In this document: in pieces, positions 20,353-28,488 of the stretch
How the letters are laid out: each line of letters starts with the position of its first letter
How positions within the stretch are numbered: the stretch's first letter is position 1
Origin: Streptomyces rapamycinicus NRRL 5491
GTDB taxonomy: Bacteria; Actinomycetota; Actinomycetes; Streptomycetales; Streptomycetaceae
Direction: 5' to 3'
Assembly (NCBI RefSeq): GCF_024298965.1
Contig: NZ_CP085193.1
Location: 4,092,001 to 4,156,000 of the forward strand
DNA: 64,000 bases
Notes under the pieces: generated by a model
Seen by the model: only the letters and a program-made list of their open reading frames with translations
What the model was told of the DNA's origin: nothing
Databases searched by the model: none
Position numbers and translations under genes: made by a program

Positions 20353-21206
20353 TCGACACGACCACCTTCGAAGAGCACCGGCGGATGCTGTTCGGCATCG
20401 CGTACCGCATGCTCGGCTCCGTCGCCGACGCCGAGGACGTGGTGCAGGACGCCTGGCTGCGCTGCAGTCAGGTGTCCACGCCGGTGGAGAACCCGGCGGG
20501 CTATCTGACCCGTACGGTCACCAACCTCGCGCTCAACCGGCTCACCTCGGCCGCCGCCACCCGCGAGCGGTACGTCGGACCCTGGCTGCCCGAGCCGCTG
20601 ATCACCCGGCCGGACGTCGGCGAGGAGGTGGAACTGGCCGAGTCGGTCTCGCTCGCCATGCTCGTCGTCCTGGAGAGTCTCTCGCCCTTGGAACGGGCGG
20701 TCTTCGTGCTCAAGGAGGTCTTCGGCTTCTCCTTCCGGGAGATCGCCGGAATGCTGGACCGCGGCGAGGCGGCCGTACGGCAGGTGGGCAGCCGGGCCAG
20801 GGCCCATGTCCAGGCCCGGCGACCGCGTTACGACGCCCCGGCGGAGGTGCGGCGGCAGGTCACCGAGGAGTTCCTGGCCGCGTGTCTCGGCGGCGACCTG
20901 AACCGCATGATGGAGCTGCTCGCCCCCGATGTGACGGCGTGGAGCGACGGCGGCGGCAAGGTGAAGGCCGCCCTCCGCCCGCAGCGGGGCGCGGACAAGG
21001 TCGCCCGTTTCCTCGCCGCCGTCATCGCCCAGCCGATGGACGACCCCCAGGTGCGCGCGGTCGACGTCAACGGCCGGCCGGGACTGCTGCTCACGGTCGC
21101 GGGCCGCCCGGACACGGTCGCCTGTGCGGAGGTCGAGGACGGGCGCATCACGGAGATCCGCATCATCCGCAACCCGGAGAAGCTGCGGCACCTGCCGCCG
21201 CCGTAG
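20349..21206 (+). CDS. ECF41-family RNA polymerase sigma factor with SnoaL-like C-terminal domain
   Basis: 285 residues from GTG 20349. Sigma region 2 is FEEHRRMLFGIAYRMLGSVADAEDVVQDAWLR, read in pieces across residues 7-45; region 4 is LSPLERAVFVLKEVFGFSFREIAGML. The linker carries GPWLPEPL, the ECF41 hallmark. The extra SnoaL-like C-terminal domain, which acts in cis like an anti-sigma, has the DGGGKV motif (near residue 200) and the terminal NPEKL. It probably transcribes its own operon from the TGTCACA promoter. The last 44 bp overlap the convergent mca gene. Confidence 0.93.
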   Translation: MIDTTTFEEHRRMLFGIAYRMLGSVADAEDVVQDAWLRCSQVSTPVENPAGYLTRTVTNLALNRLTSAAATRERYVGPWLPEPLITRPDVGEEVELAESVSLAMLVVLESLSPLERAVFVLKEVFGFSFREIAGMLDRGEAAVRQVGSRARAHVQARRPRYDAPAEVRRQVTEEFLAACLGGDLNRMMELLAPDVTAWSDGGGKVKAALRPQRGADKVARFLAAVIAQPMDDPQVRAVDVNGRPGLLLTVAGRPDTVACAEVEDGRITEIRIIRNPEKLRHLPPP

Positions 21207-22104
21207 ATCCCTGGGGGCACCGCACACCGGCGAACAGGTCGTCCTCGGGTGTCGCGACGTCGACGCCGACGCCAACGCCGACGCCGACGTGGGACCGGGC
21301 CAGGTGGTAGTCCTCAGTGGGCCAGACCTGCCGCTCGACGTCACGGTCGTGAAGCATGAACCCGGCGTTCGGGTCGATCTGCGTGGCATGCGCGAGCAGC
21401 GCCCGGTCCCTGGTCGCGAAGTACTCCGCGCACGGCACCCGTGTGGTGATCTCCAGCCCCGCCCCGGGCAGTTCGGCCAGCACCTCCCGCATGCCCGAGT
21501 CCATGCCCCGCGCGGTCATGGCGTCGTGCAACGCCTGGAACCACGGCCGCGACAGACCGCCCTGGTAGTACAGCTTCAGGGGTCGCCAGGGCGCGCCCGA
21601 CTCGGGACGGCGCCCGGCTTCCCCGGTCTCCCCGGCCTCCTCCCCCGCCGCGTCGAAGGCGGCGACCGTCACCTGATGGGTCCTGATGTGATCCGGGTGC
21701 GGATAGCCGCCGGTCTCGTCGTACGTGACGACCACATGCGGCCGGAAGCTCCGCATCAGCCCCACCAGGCGCCCGGCCGCCTCCGCCAGCGGCGCGAGCG
21801 CGAAGCAGCCCTCGGGCAGCGGCTCGCCCGGCCCCGGGAGCCCCGAGTCGACGAACCCCAGGAAGTGCTGCCGTACGCCCAGGATCCGGCGGGCCTCGGC
21901 CATCTCGTCCCGCCGGATCGCGGCGAGGTTCTCCCGCACACCGGGGCGGTCCATGGCGGGGTTGAGCACATCGCCACGCTCCCCTCCCGTGCAGGTGACC
22001 ACCAGCACCTCCACCCCCTCGGCGGCGTATTTGGCCAGCGTGGCGGCGCCCTTGCTGGACTCGTCGTCGGGGTGGGCGTGCACGCTCATCAGACGCAGGT
22101 TCAA
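21163..22104 (-). CDS. mca: Mycothiol S-conjugate amidase
   Basis: 313 residues from TTG 22104, with AGGAG 5-6 nt upstream. The zinc-site motif is SVHAHPDDESSKG, followed by VTCTGGERGD, NLAAIRRDEMAEA and the second metal motif YPHPDHIRTH, all typical of Mca rather than the deacetylase MshB. It cleaves mycothiol-toxin conjugates to a mercapturate and glucosaminyl-inositol. The C-terminus holds an unusual VGVGVGVDV run encoded by a GACGCC-type microsatellite. A long low-complexity 5' leader lies between the gene and the divergent TetR gene. Confidence 0.93.
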   Translation of the reverse strand: MNLRLMSVHAHPDDESSKGAATLAKYAAEGVEVLVVTCTGGERGDVLNPAMDRPGVRENLAAIRRDEMAEARRILGVRQHFLGFVDSGLPGPGEPLPEGCFALAPLAEAAGRLVGLMRSFRPHVVVTYDETGGYPHPDHIRTHQVTVAAFDAAGEEAGETGEAGRRPESGAPWRPLKLYYQGGLSRPWFQALHDAMTARGMDSGMREVLAELPGAGLEITTRVPCAEYFATRDRALLAHATQIDPNAGFMLHDRDVERQVWPTEDYHLARSHVGVGVGVGVDVATPEDDLFAGVRCPQGSTAAAGAAASPGCG

Positions 22105-22128
22105 AGCGCTCCTGGGGATGGCTCGTGG

Positions 22129-22192
22129 TGACTGAGTGACTGAGTGACTGGATGGCTGGGTTACTGGGTTACTGGGGTGGCTGGGTTACTGA
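22129..22192. repeat. Short 8-bp tandem repeats in the mca/TetR spacer
   Basis: GTGACTGA-type units near 22128-22150 pass into GGGTTACT-type units near 22160-22190. Both have an 8-bp period with small variations. They lie in the presumed 5' untranslated region of mca (minus strand) and next to an AT-rich promoter-like stretch at 22196-22245. Confidence 0.7.
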
Positions 22193-22264
22193 CGAACAAA
22201 AAATAGTCCGAGCCCAAAATTAGGTCAAGCACAATCTTAGAACCGCCCATGCGAAGATGGGGCC

Positions 22265-22891
22265 ATGACAGCAGGACTGCGTGAGCTGAAGAAGCGGCAG
22301 ACGCGCCAGATGATCTCCGACACCGCGACCCGGCTCTTCATGGAGCGCGGCTTCGAGGCAGTGACCATCGCCGAGATCGCGACGGCCGCCCAAGTGGCCA
22401 AGATGACGGTCACGAACTACTTCCCGCGCAAGGAAGACCTGGCCCTCGACTACCACGAGACCATCACCACCGCACTGGCCCGGACCGTCGCGGACCGCCC
22501 GACCGGCGAATCCGCCCTGACCGCGCTGCGCCGCGCATACCTGGCCGCGGTCGAACGTCACGACCCCGTCGTCGGCTTCTCCAGCCCGGAGTTCGCGCGC
22601 ATGCTCGCCGACAGCCCCACCCTGACCGCCAGACTCCGCGAACTCCACGACCAGCGCGAAGAGGCCCTGGCGGACGCACTCACCACCGCCACCGCACCCA
22701 CCCCCGACGACCCCACCCCCCGGGCCGCCGCAGCCCTCCTCACCGCCGCCCACCGCACCCTGTTCCACCACGTCCAGGCCCTGACCCGCACAGGCCACCC
22801 CAACGAGGAAATCGCCACCACGGCAGCCCGCTCAGCCGAGAAGGTCTTCGACCTGCTGGAGCCCTCCCTGGGCGACTACGCGGTGCGCTGA
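22265..22891 (+). CDS. TetR-family transcriptional regulator
   Basis: 208 residues. The DNA-binding domain is at residues 8-55: KKRQTRQMISDTATRLFMERG, then TIAEIATAAQVAKMTVTNYF and PRKEDL. The C-terminal ligand domain is Ala/Thr-rich with no recognisable pocket signature. It is divergent from mca, and the 160-bp spacer contains the AT-rich stretch AAAATTAGGTCAAGCACAATC, a likely promoter/operator. It may control mca or itself. The downstream neighbour (MarR) is on the other strand, so no operon on that side. Confidence 0.9.
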   Translation: MTAGLRELKKRQTRQMISDTATRLFMERGFEAVTIAEIATAAQVAKMTVTNYFPRKEDLALDYHETITTALARTVADRPTGESALTALRRAYLAAVERHDPVVGFSSPEFARMLADSPTLTARLRELHDQREEALADALTTATAPTPDDPTPRAAAALLTAAHRTLFHHVQALTRTGHPNEEIATTAARSAEKVFDLLEPSLGDYAVR

Positions 22892-22948
22892 GCCGTCAGA
22901 GCCGACCGACGATCGACCCGCACCGGAAACGGGACCGCGACCGCGACC

Positions 22949-23473
22949 TCACCCCTTCCGACGGCCTCCGCCGCGGCCGGAGCGTTCGGCGCGCATCAAG
23001 CGGAAGCCGGGGTGAACGCCGGGGCTGAGGCCTTGCCGGTCCGCCAGCCGCCGCAGCAGGCCGGTCAGTTGATCCCGCTCCTGCTCCGAGAGGCCATCGG
23101 TCATCCGGCGCTCGTGGTCCGCGCCCACCTTCCGCAGCCCTGCCAGCAGCTTCCCGCCCTCATCGGTCAGATGAACCGCGTACAGCCGCCGGTCGACGGG
23201 GTTCCTGCGGCGCTCGATCAGCCCGCGCTCCTCCAGTTCGTCGGCGAACGCGACGAACCGGCTCGGCGGCATGCCCAGGTCGTCGGCGAGTTCGCGCTGA
23301 CTGCGGCCGGGCGAGTCGGCCAGCAGCCGGAGCAGGCCGCCCTGCGGCGGGGTCAGGTCCAACTCGGCGAGGCGTTCGGCGAACAGCTCGGCGGCGTGGG
23401 CGCCGAGCTGGGCGAGCAGGAAGGCGGCACCGGTCGGGCCCGGTGGCCGTTCACCTTCATTGGTCATTCCCAT
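22949..23473 (-). CDS. MarR-family transcriptional regulator
   Basis: 174 residues from ATG 23473 (an alternative ATG is two codons in); the longer frame upstream is not coding. The winged helix comprises LTPPQGGLLRLLADSPGRSQ, RELADDLGMPPSRFVAFADE and the wing GLIERRRNPVDRRLYAVHLT, which contains the conserved DRR. The C-terminal basic tail RSGRGGGRRKG may add DNA contacts. It is divergent from a membrane-protein gene with a 91-bp shared promoter region, so it likely represses both genes. Confidence 0.9.
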   Translation of the reverse strand: MGMTNEGERPPGPTGAAFLLAQLGAHAAELFAERLAELDLTPPQGGLLRLLADSPGRSQRELADDLGMPPSRFVAFADELEERGLIERRRNPVDRRLYAVHLTDEGGKLLAGLRKVGADHERRMTDGLSEQERDQLTGLLRRLADRQGLSPGVHPGFRLMRAERSGRGGGRRKG

Positions 23474-23490
23474 GCAGACATCATACCCGC

Positions 23491-23520
23491 TTGACAATCG
23501 TTTCAGACTGTAATCATTAT
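23491..23520. promoter_or_regulatory. Divergent promoter/MarR operator region
   Basis: TTGACA at 23491-23496 is a good -35 for the rightward membrane gene, with an AT-rich TAATCATTAT at 23511-23520 serving as the -10 region. The same 30 bp faces the MarR start and is the obvious place for its operator. The exact spacing is not consensus. Confidence 0.5.
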
Positions 23521-23564
23521 CCTTCGTATCGGCTGCCTGAAACCGACCCAACGGAGGAGAAGCC

Positions 23565-24299
23565 ATGTCCAGCACGACCCCCCGGACGTCCCCCACCCCT
23601 TCCACCACCCCGTCCACCCGGACCGCCCCCGCCGAGCACACCCCCGGCCGCCGCCCGCAGGGCGGGCCTCCGCTGCTGGCGCCCGTGCTCGCGTTCGCCG
23701 TCCTGACCATCGGCTACGTCGTCGTCAACAGCTCGACCCCACGCCCCGACGCCTCCGGCAAGGAGGTCCTGAAGTACGCGCGGGACAACGGCAGCACCAT
23801 CGAGCTCGGTTCGCTCCTGCTGTTCGCCTCGGCCACGCCACTGGCTCTGCTGGCGGCGGTGCTCTACCGGCGGCTGCGAGCGCTGGGCATCACCGCGCCG
23901 GGCTCGGCGATCACGCTGGTGGGCGGGGTGCTGGCGTCCGTGGCGCTGACCGGCAGCGCGCTGTTCGGCTGGGCCGGCGGCCGTCTGCCCATGGACGCCG
24001 ATCCGGCCCTGGCCCGCGCACTGGCCGACCTGTCGTTCCTGTCCGGCGGTGTCGCCTACTCGGTGACGTTCGCGATGCTCGTCTCCGGCATCTCGGTGAC
24101 CGGGCTGCTGACCCGTCTGCTGCCCCGCCCGCTCGCCTGGACCGGGCTGGCGCTGGCCGCCGCGGGCATGGTCTCGCCGCTCTCGCTGATCGCGGACCCG
24201 TTCGGCTACCTGCTGCCGGTCGTCCGCTTCGGCGGCCTCATCTGGCTGGTCATCACCGCGTTCCTGCTGCCCCGCACCCGCCCGTCCCGGCACCAGTGA
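23565..24299 (+). CDS. Integral membrane protein (DUF4386-like), MarR-linked
   Basis: 244 residues. A Thr/Pro/Ser-rich cytoplasmic leader of about 40 residues precedes six or so membrane segments, including LLAPVLAFAVLTIGYVVVN, ELGSLLLFASATPLALLAAV and VRFGGLIWLVITAFLLP. No catalytic motif is visible. A GGAGGAGAAGCC Shine-Dalgarno precedes the ATG. Divergent expression from a MarR gene suggests an inducible membrane function such as stress response or efflux-related, but that is context only. DUF4386 assignment is tentative. Confidence 0.75.
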   Translation: MSSTTPRTSPTPSTTPSTRTAPAEHTPGRRPQGGPPLLAPVLAFAVLTIGYVVVNSSTPRPDASGKEVLKYARDNGSTIELGSLLLFASATPLALLAAVLYRRLRALGITAPGSAITLVGGVLASVALTGSALFGWAGGRLPMDADPALARALADLSFLSGGVAYSVTFAMLVSGISVTGLLTRLLPRPLAWTGLALAAAGMVSPLSLIADPFGYLLPVVRFGGLIWLVITAFLLPRTRPSRHQ

Positions 24300-24435
24300 G
24301 CGCCGGACGCGCGGACACACCGAGGGCCGCACAGGGCGCAGGCCCGTTATCCACAGGAACATGAAGTCCCTTGTACGTGACCGCCGTTCGACTTAGCGTG
24401 ACGGATCACGGGCAGCGTTGAGGGGGAGACGGGGC

Positions 24436-24888
24436 GTGGCGATCTGGATGGCGCTTGCGTCGGTATGGGCCGTGCTGCAGCTGTTGCTGCTGTCCTGGCC
24501 GGTGCGGACGGTGCGGTGGCCGACGGTGCTGCTCGCCTTCGGGGTGGGCGCCTACGGCTGCGGGGTGCTCTCGATGGCGCTGGAGCTCGTGGCGGCACGG
24601 CAGTTGGCCACCGCGAGGGGGACGTCACTGTCGGCCGTCATGGACGTGGTGTCGTGGACGACGGCTCCGGTGGTGGAGGAGCTGATCAAGATCGCACCGC
24701 TCCTGATCGCGGGGTGGGCGCTGCGCGGGCGGATGCAGTGGGGCCTGGCGGACTTCGTGGTGCTGGGCGGGGCCGCCGGTGCCGGATTCGGTCTGCTGGA
24801 AAAGCTTCTGATGTACGCCAGGAGAAACTGGCTCAAACTTCATCAACCCTGCGTGGTGGATCTATTTCCTCACGGCCTCCTGGGGTAG
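24436..24888 (+). pseudogene. Truncated PrsW-like membrane protease
   Basis: 150 residues from GTG 24436. Helices 1-4 and the first catalytic-site motif of PrsW-type intramembrane proteases are present (WTTAPVVEELIKIAPLL, with the EE..K signature, and GAAGAGFGLLEKLL). The frame then changes to the unrelated tail NWLKLHQPCVVDLFPHG and stops. Full PrsW proteins are roughly twice as long and carry further His-bearing helices. In another frame the next bases read NFINPAWWIYFLTASWG, which looks like membrane-protein sequence, so an indel or deletion is likely. Probably non-functional. Confidence 0.65.
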
Positions 24889-24959
24889 ACCCAAGATGCC
24901 GCATCACCCACGCCGATATTCCGACAACTCTTGACGAATGGAGGGCGGGGTGCGGTGCC

Positions 24960-25184
24960 TCAGATGGCCGGGAACTCTCCGCTGCGCACTGCACTCGTGA
25001 ACGAAGTCCACGCCTCCACGGGGAAGACGAGGGCGGGGCCTGCCGGGTGTTTGCTGTCCCGGACGGGCACGACACCGGCAGTGGTGGCTATGGAGGGCGC
25101 GAATTCCACGCACTCACCTTCGTTGCCATTGCTGTAGCTGGACTTGACCCACTCAGCACGGGACAGGTCGAAGGCAATCCTCAT
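24960..25184 (-). CDS. DUF397 protein
   Basis: 74 residues. LSRAEWVKSSYSNGNEGECVEFAP, then VVPVRDSKHPAGPALVFPVEAW and FTSAVRSGEF is the complete DUF397 domain. DUF397 genes in actinomycetes occur next to DUF5753 XRE regulators of the WhiJ/Scr1 type and are thought to antagonise them. This one overlaps the upstream XRE gene by 4 bp (ATGA), so the pair is co-translated. Confidence 0.93.
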   Translation of the reverse strand: MRIAFDLSRAEWVKSSYSNGNEGECVEFAPSIATTAGVVPVRDSKHPAGPALVFPVEAWTSFTSAVRSGEFPAI

Positions 25185-26005
25185 CGGGCGTATTCCTCCA
25201 TCACTTTACGGATCATGGACAAGGACTGATCGGGATGCAGAGCGGCAGCCCGCAGCCGTTCGTAAGTGGCCGTCGCGTTTGCCACCCTCTCCGGTGAATC
25301 GATCAGTTGGCCTGCCATCGCCGTGTCCGCGTAGGCGACATTCGGCCCTTCGTCGAACGTCAGGAGCGTGAAACTCTCTGCCGCCGGGGATGCTCCCACC
25401 GCGAACGGTAGTACTTGAAGGGTGATATGCGGAGACTCCGCCTCCTTCAGAAGGTGGGCGAGCTGTGCGGCCATGGCCTCGGGGCCACCCACCGCAGTCC
25501 GTAGGCACGCCTCGTTCAGGACGCTCCAGAGCAGCGGAGGTGTGCCCTTCTCCATCACCTCGTGCCTCCGCAATCGCCGCTCGACCTTCGCGTCGATTTC
25601 GTTGACTGTCGCCCGGGGATGCGCGGCCTGGAAGACCTCCCGCGCGTACTCGGCTGTCTGGAGCATGCCCATGACCAGCGCCGCCGAATAGTTCGAGATG
25701 CCGGTCGCCTGCCGCTCCAACTGCACGTACGGCACGAACCAGTCCGGATAGCCATGCTGGCTGGCCCGCTTCCGCAGGCGCGCGAACATGCCCGGCGTGC
25801 CGAAGACCCGATCGCACGCGTCGGCGAACTCGGGGCTGGCCAGGCGCTCACCAGCCTCCACCTTGGCCACATATTGCTGCCCGTAGTTGGCCTTCAAGCC
25901 CAACTCCCGCTGGCTCAGCTCCGCCCGCATCCGCCAGGTCCGTACCTCGGCTCCTAAGAACGCCGCCCCGCTGGACGGTTCCTGGCCTTCCCTGACCTCA
26001 CTCAC
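25181..26005 (-). CDS. XRE-family regulator with DUF5753 domain (WhiJ-like), copy 1
   Basis: 274 residues from GTG 26005 (GGGGAGAA about 8 nt upstream). The helix-turn-helix is LGAEVRTWRMRAELSQRELG followed by YGQQYVAKVEAGERLASPEF. The DUF5753 domain is diagnosed by FVPYVQLERQATGISNYSAALVMGMLQT and HITLQVLPFAVG. WhiJ-family regulators influence development and antibiotic production in S. coelicolor. Paired with the downstream DUF397 gene and divergent from three tiny genes. Two further XRE/DUF5753 genes lie at 60-63 kb. Confidence 0.93.
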   Translation of the reverse strand: MSEVREGQEPSSGAAFLGAEVRTWRMRAELSQRELGLKANYGQQYVAKVEAGERLASPEFADACDRVFGTPGMFARLRKRASQHGYPDWFVPYVQLERQATGISNYSAALVMGMLQTAEYAREVFQAAHPRATVNEIDAKVERRLRRHEVMEKGTPPLLWSVLNEACLRTAVGGPEAMAAQLAHLLKEAESPHITLQVLPFAVGASPAAESFTLLTFDEGPNVAYADTAMAGQLIDSPERVANATATYERLRAAALHPDQSLSMIRKVMEEYAR

Positions 26006-26217
26006 CTGTGGTTCTCCCCTCACCCCAAGCCTCTTGGTGTGCCCCGATCCCTGCTGCGCGCCGCCCCGCAGGGCAACGCTGGGAGTACACAGAGTGATTA
26101 AAGCTCGCAAGACACATCCAGGTCAGGAAGAACCCCCCATGGTGTTTCCCTCCGAAACACATCACCGAATCCACCCGACATCGCGTCGCGGACCGGGTCA
26201 CCCGCGAGATACGGGAA

Positions 26218-26361
26218 GTGGCGCGGCGACGCGGCTGGGTGTCGGTGGACCCGGCCGAGCCGACGGCGGGAGCGACTCCGTACGTCCTCTTCTGCGGGGC
26301 GCTCCCCGGAGATCTCGCACGACGCAAACAGGCACCCACACGCACACCCACCGGAGAGTGA
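26218..26361 (+). CDS. Small unknown protein (start uncertain)
   Basis: The visible frame reads ARRRGWVSVDPAEPTAGATP and then YVLFCGALPGDLARRKQAP before a TGA at 26359. The only usable start in frame after the previous stop is GTG 26218, giving 47 residues. However, protein-like sequence (ITESTRHRVADRVTREIREV) extends upstream to about 26161 without a start codon. Either the true start is non-standard or the 5' end has been lost. It leads a string of tiny genes divergent from XRE copy 1. Unknown function. Confidence 0.4.
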   Translation: MARRRGWVSVDPAEPTAGATPYVLFCGALPGDLARRKQAPTRTPTGE

Positions 26362-26364
26362 CCG

Positions 26365-26526
26365 TTGAACGACACCTGCCCCACCTGCCGCCACTACGCG
26401 GCGCTGCGCGAACAGGCCAAACAAGCCGGGGACTACAGCAAGGCCACCGACTACGAGGTGCTGCGCCGACGCCACCCCGCCCACACCGTCCACATCCCCC
26501 GGCAGCCCGAAGGACGAGCCCTATGA
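26365..26526 (+). CDS. 53-residue protein with an N-terminal CPTC motif
   Basis: A TTG at 26365 has GGAG about 8 nt upstream and lies 3 nt after the previous stop. The product begins NDTCPTCRHYAALREQAKQA and continues GDYSKATDYEVLRRRHPAH. The CxxC followed by His could bind zinc, and the helix after it is amphipathic. Its stop overlaps the next ATG by 4 bp, so translation is coupled. I do not recognise the family; similar small proteins seem to accompany XRE genes in streptomycetes. Confidence 0.6.
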   Translation: MNDTCPTCRHYAALREQAKQAGDYSKATDYEVLRRRHPAHTVHIPRQPEGRAL

Positions 26527-26765
26527 ACCACAACTGTCCAGTTCCCGCCACCGGCCAGGTGGCGTACGACCCGGCCAGTGGCCGTACCAGTGTGGTGCAG
26601 GCGGTGCACAGCGTCGCCGAATTGCGCTTCGACCACCGGATGACCAGCGATCCCGTCGCGTTCCTGAGGCCGGAGCGAGGCGGGGTCGAGTGGACGGCCG
26701 ACGCCGGGGCCCTCCGTTTCCCGGCGGACGGGGAGGGCGGCGCACAGCACCCGCACGCGCCGTAA
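26523..26765 (+). CDS. 80-residue unknown protein, translationally coupled
   Basis: ATG 26523 overlaps the preceding stop as ATGA. The product begins MNHNCPVPATGQVAYDPASG and contains VVQAVHSVAELRFDHRMTSD and the acidic-aromatic VEWTADAGAL. No signal peptide, membrane segment or known motif. The coupling and codon bias support it as real. It ends a three-gene group divergent from the WhiJ-like regulator, a plausible regulatory target of it. Confidence 0.55.
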   Translation: MNHNCPVPATGQVAYDPASGRTSVVQAVHSVAELRFDHRMTSDPVAFLRPERGGVEWTADAGALRFPADGEGGAQHPHAP

Positions 26766-27085
26766 CCGTGATCAGTGCGGTCCGCGCCCCGGCGACGTCA
26801 TGTGACCTCCCGGGGGACAGTGCCCGGTCAGGGGGGCGTGGGCGCCGGGAAGGACGGTCCCACGGGTACCCCGCACCGGGCTCGCCACCGCGCCCCCACC
26901 ACCACGTCGGCTCCCGGCTCCCGGCCGTGTATCGAAACAGCCCGCCGCCGCGTTTCCAGAACCTCGGACCGCGGATCGGGGAGACGCGCCGCCCGCCGGG
27001 GTGGCCAGCGCCGTGACGCCGCCACTCTCCGGTGGCGCCTCCGTCCGGTGTGGCACTTCCCTCCGTCCCGCGCGAGGGAGGACCC
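26766..27085. other. Intergenic region without a recognisable gene
   Basis: 320 bp, GC-rich with several short C/G runs. It must hold the promoter of the membrane-protein gene at 27086, whose GAGGGAGG site is at its end. TCGAAACAG near 26933 is the only less GC-rich patch. No convincing stem-loop or coding frame seen. Confidence 0.4.
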
Positions 27086-28471
27086 ATGGATCCGTCCGCC
27101 GACGCCTCCGGCCCCGCCGAGCCCCACCCGCTGAGCGGGAGCGAGCGGCGGGAGTACGAGCGGCTGCGCTCGGCGGCGGCCGTACGCCACCGGCGGCTTC
27201 GCCATGCGGGCGGGTGTGTCCTGCTCGTGCTGGCGATCCTGCTCTCCCCGCTCGCCGTCGTCGCCACTTGGCTGCACGAAGAGATCACCGACCCCCACCG
27301 GTATGTCCGGACCGTCGCCCCGATCGCCAGGAACCCCGGTGTCCAGTCCACCGTCACCAACCGACTCACCAAACGCGTGGTCGACCGGGTCGACGTGCCC
27401 GCCATCACCGCCCACCTCGCCAGGAACCTGGACAAGACCGGAGCCCCGACCGTCGTCGTGGACGGCACCCGGATGCTCGGCCAGCCGCTGGAGAGCGCCC
27501 TCACCAACGCCGTGCACCGCGTGGTCCACAAGGTGATCACCAGCGAGCAGTTCCCGTTGGTGTGGGACGCGGCCAACCGCCGCGCCCACGCCGCCGTCGT
27601 CAAGGTCCTCACCGGTGAGGGCACCAGCGCGGTCCAGGCCCGCGGGAACGCGATCGTCCTGGACATCGGCACCCTCATCGACAACGTCAAACAGCGCCTC
27701 GTCCGGGCGGGCTACGAGAAGGCCGCCAAGGTCCCGCACATCGACCGGCAGTTCACGCTGGTGCGGACGGACAAGCTGGACGAGGCACAGGGCGCTATGC
27801 GTCTCCTCGACGTCCTCGGCACCTGGCTGCCCGCCGTGACGATCGTGCTCGCGGCGCTCGCCGTGTGGGTCTCCCCCGCACATCGGCTCACGCTCCTGGC
27901 CGCCGGGGTCGGTACGGCGGTGATGATGATCGCGCTACTGGTCGGCCTGGCCCTGGTGCGCGGCGGCTACCTGGACTCCGTCCCGCCCACGACCCTGCCC
28001 CGGGGCCCGGCGGCCTTCATCTTCGACACGCTCGTACGCTTTCTGCGCGAAAGCACCCGCACCCTTCTCGTCGTCGCGATCGTCACCGCGCTCGCCGCGT
28101 ATCTGTACGGCCCCGGGCGCGGGGCCCGCGTCGTGCGCTCGGCCGCGGCACGCGGCACCGGCGCCATCGGCCGGGGCCTGGCCCGAGCCGGAGCCCGCAC
28201 CGGGGGGTTCGGCCACTGGCTGGACACCCATCGGGCCTGGACCACCGGGGTGGTGATCACGGGCGGCGCGCTGGCCCTGGTGCTGTGGAACCACCCCACT
28301 CCGGCGTCCGTCGGGCTCGTCCTCGGCATCGTCGTGGGGGTCCTGGCGCTACTCGGCATCCTCGCCGGGGCGTCCGGGCCGACGGCGAACGGCCGCAAGG
28401 CGGGCGGGCCCACGGCGAACGGCCCCGCCGCCGACGGCCCCGCCGCGGCCGGCCGTCCCGGGCATCCCTGA
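27086..28471 (+). CDS. Integral membrane protein of unknown function
   Basis: 461 residues from ATG 27086 behind GGGAGG. N-terminal cytoplasmic 50 residues, then a membrane helix (GGCVLLVLAILLSPLAVVATWL). A large soluble region of about 200 residues follows, with TNRLTKRVVDRVDVPAITAH and GNAIVLDIGTLIDNVKQRLV. Three or four C-terminal helices follow, ending in a Gly/Pro/Ala tail with ANG repeats. The layout is typical of a widespread actinobacterial membrane protein with an extracytoplasmic domain between helix 1 and 2. No enzyme motif recognised. A truncated YihY-like gene follows after 17 bp. Confidence 0.8.
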   Translation: MDPSADASGPAEPHPLSGSERREYERLRSAAAVRHRRLRHAGGCVLLVLAILLSPLAVVATWLHEEITDPHRYVRTVAPIARNPGVQSTVTNRLTKRVVDRVDVPAITAHLARNLDKTGAPTVVVDGTRMLGQPLESALTNAVHRVVHKVITSEQFPLVWDAANRRAHAAVVKVLTGEGTSAVQARGNAIVLDIGTLIDNVKQRLVRAGYEKAAKVPHIDRQFTLVRTDKLDEAQGAMRLLDVLGTWLPAVTIVLAALAVWVSPAHRLTLLAAGVGTAVMMIALLVGLALVRGGYLDSVPPTTLPRGPAAFIFDTLVRFLRESTRTLLVVAIVTALAAYLYGPGRGARVVRSAAARGTGAIGRGLARAGARTGGFGHWLDTHRAWTTGVVITGGALALVLWNHPTPASVGLVLGIVVGVLALLGILAGASGPTANGRKAGGPTANGPAADGPAAAGRPGHP

Positions 28472-28488
28472 CGGCCGGGCGGTATGTC

